7,856 nucleotides of DNA from contig JAOUAY010000044.1 in NCBI GenBank assembly GCA_029860565.1, positions 1-7,856 on the forward strand. Direction: 5' to 3'. The DNA comes from Candidatus Nitrosopumilus sp. (lineage in GTDB: Archaea; Thermoproteota; Nitrososphaeria; Nitrososphaerales; Nitrosopumilaceae). Within the stretch, counting starts at the first letter, position 1. Each line of letters opens with the position of its first letter. The translations under genes were made by a program, and so were the position numbers. The notes beneath the pieces are model-generated. The model made no database searches. It saw only the letters and a program-made list of their open reading frames with translations, and had not been told where the DNA came from. Shown here in pieces: positions 5,802 to 7,856 of the stretch.

Positions 5802-5810
5802 CTTATAATT
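5802..5810 (+). promoter_or_regulatory. orphan TATA-like box
   Basis: CTTATAATT lies 22 bases after the mini-protein stop with no real gene downstream on the plus strand. A transcript from it would start near 5832, just before an ATG at 5838 that opens only 18 codons. It may mark a small RNA, or be a chance match or part of the T-rich termination zone. Confidence 0.2.
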
Positions 5811-6022
5811 TTTTGAAGCTTTCTTATTTTAGTAATAATGGTTTCATTAATTTGTACACAAATACCAAAGATAAATTTAGTTGCAACATCATAGATGTTA
5901 TCAAAAATTAGAGATATTTTTTGACTTCGAATATTCTTTTATTTATGAATAAAGAGATGACTCTTCCTCAACATTACAATTAATTAACACAAATCTCTTG
6001 TACACATAATTAACATTTTATT

Positions 6023-6057
6023 AAAAATATGTCAACTTAAAGACATTTAAAAAAATA
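6023..6057 (-). terminator. possible terminator of truD
   Basis: On the minus strand, 11 bases after the truD stop there is a run of seven T (6051-6057). A small hairpin follows (ATGTC/GACAT at 6029-6046), then ATTTTT. Archaeal termination relies mainly on T-runs, so this is a reasonable end for the operon; the five-pair stem is weak. Confidence 0.4.
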
Positions 6058-6067
6058 GAATTAGAAC

Positions 6068-7264
6068 TCAATAACCAGCAATAATCGGATCTTCTGGTTT
6101 CATTATTTCTCTTAACAAAATTGTTGCAAAAGATCCTCGAGATAATGAAAATTCAACCACGTTATCATGTGATGAATGATTAGAACAGTTAATTGCAGCT
6201 TGTCTAAAACCACCCTCACTACTTACTTCTTGCATTTCTTTAATGAAAAAATCTTTGGGGGAAACTTCTTCTCGTTCTAATATTTTAGAAATTTGAAAAT
6301 TAAATCTTGTTTTTTTGTAATACGAATAGCCAACAAAAGGTAATGCCAAATTCTGCTCCAATCCTTTAACATATTTTCCAATAATCCCATGAGAATCAAA
6401 ACAAACGTCACCGGATTGTGCCTCAAATAGATTCTCGCCATCTAAAAAAGCAGCACTTAGAGACTGATTAAAGATGAAAGATTGGTACGCCTGAATGTAA
6501 AATCGTCTTAACGATACAGGGATGATTCGAATTGCACGAATGGGCTCACCGTGTTCAATCATTTCTTTTAGAACCATTCGTTCAATATCCATCTGGAATG
6601 GAACTTTGTCATAGTATTTTTCATAATTTTCCTCATCTGAAAGTTTTTCACGAATCTCAGTATTTTCTTTTGAATCATATGTAGAAGTAAAGGATAAAAT
6701 CAAACTAACAGCTTTTTTGAAATCTCTCTGCAGAATAGCCTTCCCAATCAAATGAGTTACAGGTCTTTTTGATCCGAAGCGTTGATAACCATAAAAATTT
6801 AGAATTTTATCATATTCTGTAAATGTAGATAATCCATTTTGACATCCTGTTATTTTTAATTTAAAATGATTTCCAATCATGTCTTTTTTTGACAATGGTT
6901 TTTTAACAAATCCAATTTTTTCTAAAGAATATTTTTCAGTTGAAAAATATTCTATGGTCCTTCCTTTATTTCCTGAACATACAAATTGTTCCGTAATGGC
7001 TGATGCATCTTTTAATCCAAGAGACTTAAGACGTATTCCCTTTTGTTTAAAAATTCCAGATAGTGCATGATTAGTGTCAATTTTTTTCTTTTTTAATTTA
7101 TACACAGCATAACCATTTTGATCATTTATAGAATTTTGCGCTTTTACAGAAATTAATTCAGTCACTTGAAAATCTTTAGGTTCAACTCTAATTTTTCCTC
7201 CAATACCAGTAAATTGTGTACTGTATACTGTAATCCCAATTTGGGAATCTAAATTGGGTATCAC
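6068..7264 (-). CDS. truD: tRNA pseudouridine synthase TruD
   Basis: TruD/Pus7-family enzymes isomerise uridine to pseudouridine in RNA, classically at position 13 of tRNA, acting in the cytosol. The product is 398 residues, typical for archaeal members. The N-terminus has the family opening GIGGKIRVEPKDFQVTE at 20-36. The catalytic aspartate is Asp86 in GLKDASAIT (83-91). The NFYGYQRFG block at 156-164 matches the conserved N-x-(F/Y)-G-x-QRFG motif. AYQSFIFNQSLS at 259-270 is the conserved motif at the start of the second half, and the end has GSFATILLREIMK. The central TRUD insertion lies between the last two blocks. The ATG at 7264 overlaps the upstream stop as ATGA, so truD is very probably translated from a joint mRNA with the beta-propeller gene. 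No inactivating change is visible. Confidence 0.96.
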   Translation of the reverse strand: MIPNLDSQIGITVYSTQFTGIGGKIRVEPKDFQVTELISVKAQNSINDQNGYAVYKLKKKKIDTNHALSGIFKQKGIRLKSLGLKDASAITEQFVCSGNKGRTIEYFSTEKYSLEKIGFVKKPLSKKDMIGNHFKLKITGCQNGLSTFTEYDKILNFYGYQRFGSKRPVTHLIGKAILQRDFKKAVSLILSFTSTYDSKENTEIREKLSDEENYEKYYDKVPFQMDIERMVLKEMIEHGEPIRAIRIIPVSLRRFYIQAYQSFIFNQSLSAAFLDGENLFEAQSGDVCFDSHGIIGKYVKGLEQNLALPFVGYSYYKKTRFNFQISKILEREEVSPKDFFIKEMQEVSSEGGFRQAAINCSNHSSHDNVVEFSLSRGSFATILLREIMKPEDPIIAGY

Positions 7265-7856
7265 TCTATTGTCACTGTAACATATTTGCTAATTGCTATG
7301 TCAGATAATTGTGTACCAAGTAATACTTTGTATGTACCAGGTATAGCATCTTCAGAAGCACGAATAGTTGTAGAGATTAGACGAGATGCATCAGAATCTA
7401 ATTGAAATATTTGAGGAGAGTTGTCAATGGAATCAATACTCAGAAAGTCACGAGTAGAAGATAAAATCAATGAAACATCAAACAGATCTTGTTGAGATTT
7501 AGATAATACAACAAAGTCAAAGTTTTGTGAATTTCCAGGTGTAAGGGTTATGGAATTAGATTCAAATTGAATTTCAAGAGGTAAAGGAACAGAAGTATCA
7601 ACAACTCCAATATTATTTTCAACCCACTCAGTAAACCAAATTTTTTCACCATCAACAGTGAAATCAAAGATTTGAGCAACGCCGCAATCAGATAGCGTTA
7701 TACCAGTTCCAGGATCACAGTCACCCCAGTAAGGATTCTTTGAAGGAACATGATATTCTACAAGAGATTGAGATTTTGGATCCATTACAGAAATATTGTT
7801 AGCAGTTTGTTCATTGAAAACAATTCGTCCTTGGTCATCAGATTCAACCCAGTAAG
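7261..7856 (-). CDS. beta-propeller (virginiamycin B lyase-like/NHL) protein with C-terminal Ig-like domain, 5' end cut by window
   Basis: The frame is open from the window edge (first full codon at 7854-7852) to TGA at 7263-7261, giving 197 residues. The first 90 or so show propeller-blade repeats: YWVESDDQGRIVFNEQ, then FDFTVDGEKIWFTEWVENNIGVVD, the WFTEW...N-IG pattern typical of Vgb/SMP-30-like propellers. Two cysteines (GDC and SDC) lie in the loop between. Residues about 100-197 form a beta-sandwich of the kind seen in NEW3/COG1470-like proteins (TLTPGNSQNFDFVVLS, then IPGTYKVLLGTQLSDIAISKYVTVTIE). Such proteins are usually exported, though the signal peptide would be outside this window. 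Lyase activity on streptogramins should not be assumed for archaeal members; a binding or surface role is as likely. The stop overlaps the truD ATG by four bases. Confidence 0.85.
   Translation of the reverse strand, partial: YWVESDDQGRIVFNEQTANNISVMDPKSQSLVEYHVPSKNPYWGDCDPGTGITLSDCGVAQIFDFTVDGEKIWFTEWVENNIGVVDTSVPLPLEIQFESNSITLTPGNSQNFDFVVLSKSQQDLFDVSLILSSTRDFLSIDSIDNSPQIFQLDSDASRLISTTIRASEDAIPGTYKVLLGTQLSDIAISKYVTVTIE

Larger units (their letters stand above)
5780..6067. other. 288-base AT-rich gap with several short inverted repeats
   Basis: No gene longer than 18 codons is visible on either strand. The gap lies downstream of two convergent genes. It holds short perfect inverted repeats: AACATC/GATGTT (5885-5899, 3-base loop), TTTATT/AATAAA (5938-5953, 4-base loop), AAGAG/CTCTT (5952-5965, 4-base loop) and ATGTC/GACAT (6029-6046, 8-base loop). 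TTGTACACA occurs twice (5852-5860 and 5998-6006), and TAATTAACA twice (5981-5989 and 6007-6015). T-rich stretches at 5807-5814 and 5821-5830 could end transcription of the mini-protein gene. Some of these matches are expected by chance in AT-rich DNA. Confidence 0.5.

Noticed and set aside
5838..5894. An 18-codon ORF after the orphan TATA-like box
   Set aside because: Too short and of ordinary AT-rich composition; no independent support for translation.
5780..6067. CRISPR array or mobile-element ends in the repeat-containing gap
   Set aside because: The repeats are 5-9 bases, irregularly spaced and few; there are no long direct repeats, spacers of constant size, transposase remnants or target-site duplications.

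Overview
This is a low-GC (about one third G+C by eye) archaeal chromosome segment. It most resembles a Nitrosopumilus/Nitrosarchaeum-type ammonia-oxidising thaumarchaeon (Nitrososphaerota). The reasons are an archaeal-type TruD, several small orphan membrane proteins of the kind common in that group, very short intergenic gaps, and start codons that lie about 23-28 bases after A/T-rich TATA-like boxes with no clear Shine-Dalgarno sequence, as expected for leaderless transcripts. The lineage is inferred from protein style, not from a search.

Layout. 1-1895 (-): C-terminally cut gene for a thioredoxin-fold/six-hairpin protein of the DUF255 (YyaL/SPATA20) family. 1938-2171 (-): small charged protein. 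2204-2308 (-): possible 34-codon mini-ORF in a GC-richer patch. 2429-3463 (+): zinc-dependent medium-chain alcohol dehydrogenase. 3501-3653 (+): 50-residue Cys/His-rich mini-protein. 3686-3919 (+): small helical protein. 3909-4409 (-): protein with a C-terminal zinc ribbon; its coding potential continues upstream and its start is doubtful. 4530-4784 (+): single-span membrane protein. 4786-5472 (-): six-span membrane protein. 5576-5779 (+): two-span mini membrane protein. 5780-6067: AT-rich gap with small inverted repeats. 6068-7264 (-): tRNA pseudouridine synthase TruD. 7261-7856 (-): 3' part of a beta-propeller (virginiamycin B lyase-like) protein with a C-terminal Ig-like domain, overlapping truD by ATGA.

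Most genes appear to be transcribed singly from their own promoters. The only clear operon is beta-propeller gene then truD. Two convergent pairs are packed tail to tail (11-base overlap at 3909-3919; one base between stops at 4785). I see no insertion sequence, tRNA, rRNA, CRISPR array, integrase or toxin-antitoxin pair. The window looks like ordinary core chromosome with several uncharacterised small proteins, not a recognisable new system. The best leads are the broken or unusual start of the zinc-ribbon gene, the Cys/His mini-protein, the GC-richer patch at 2204-2308 and the structured gap at 5780-6067.
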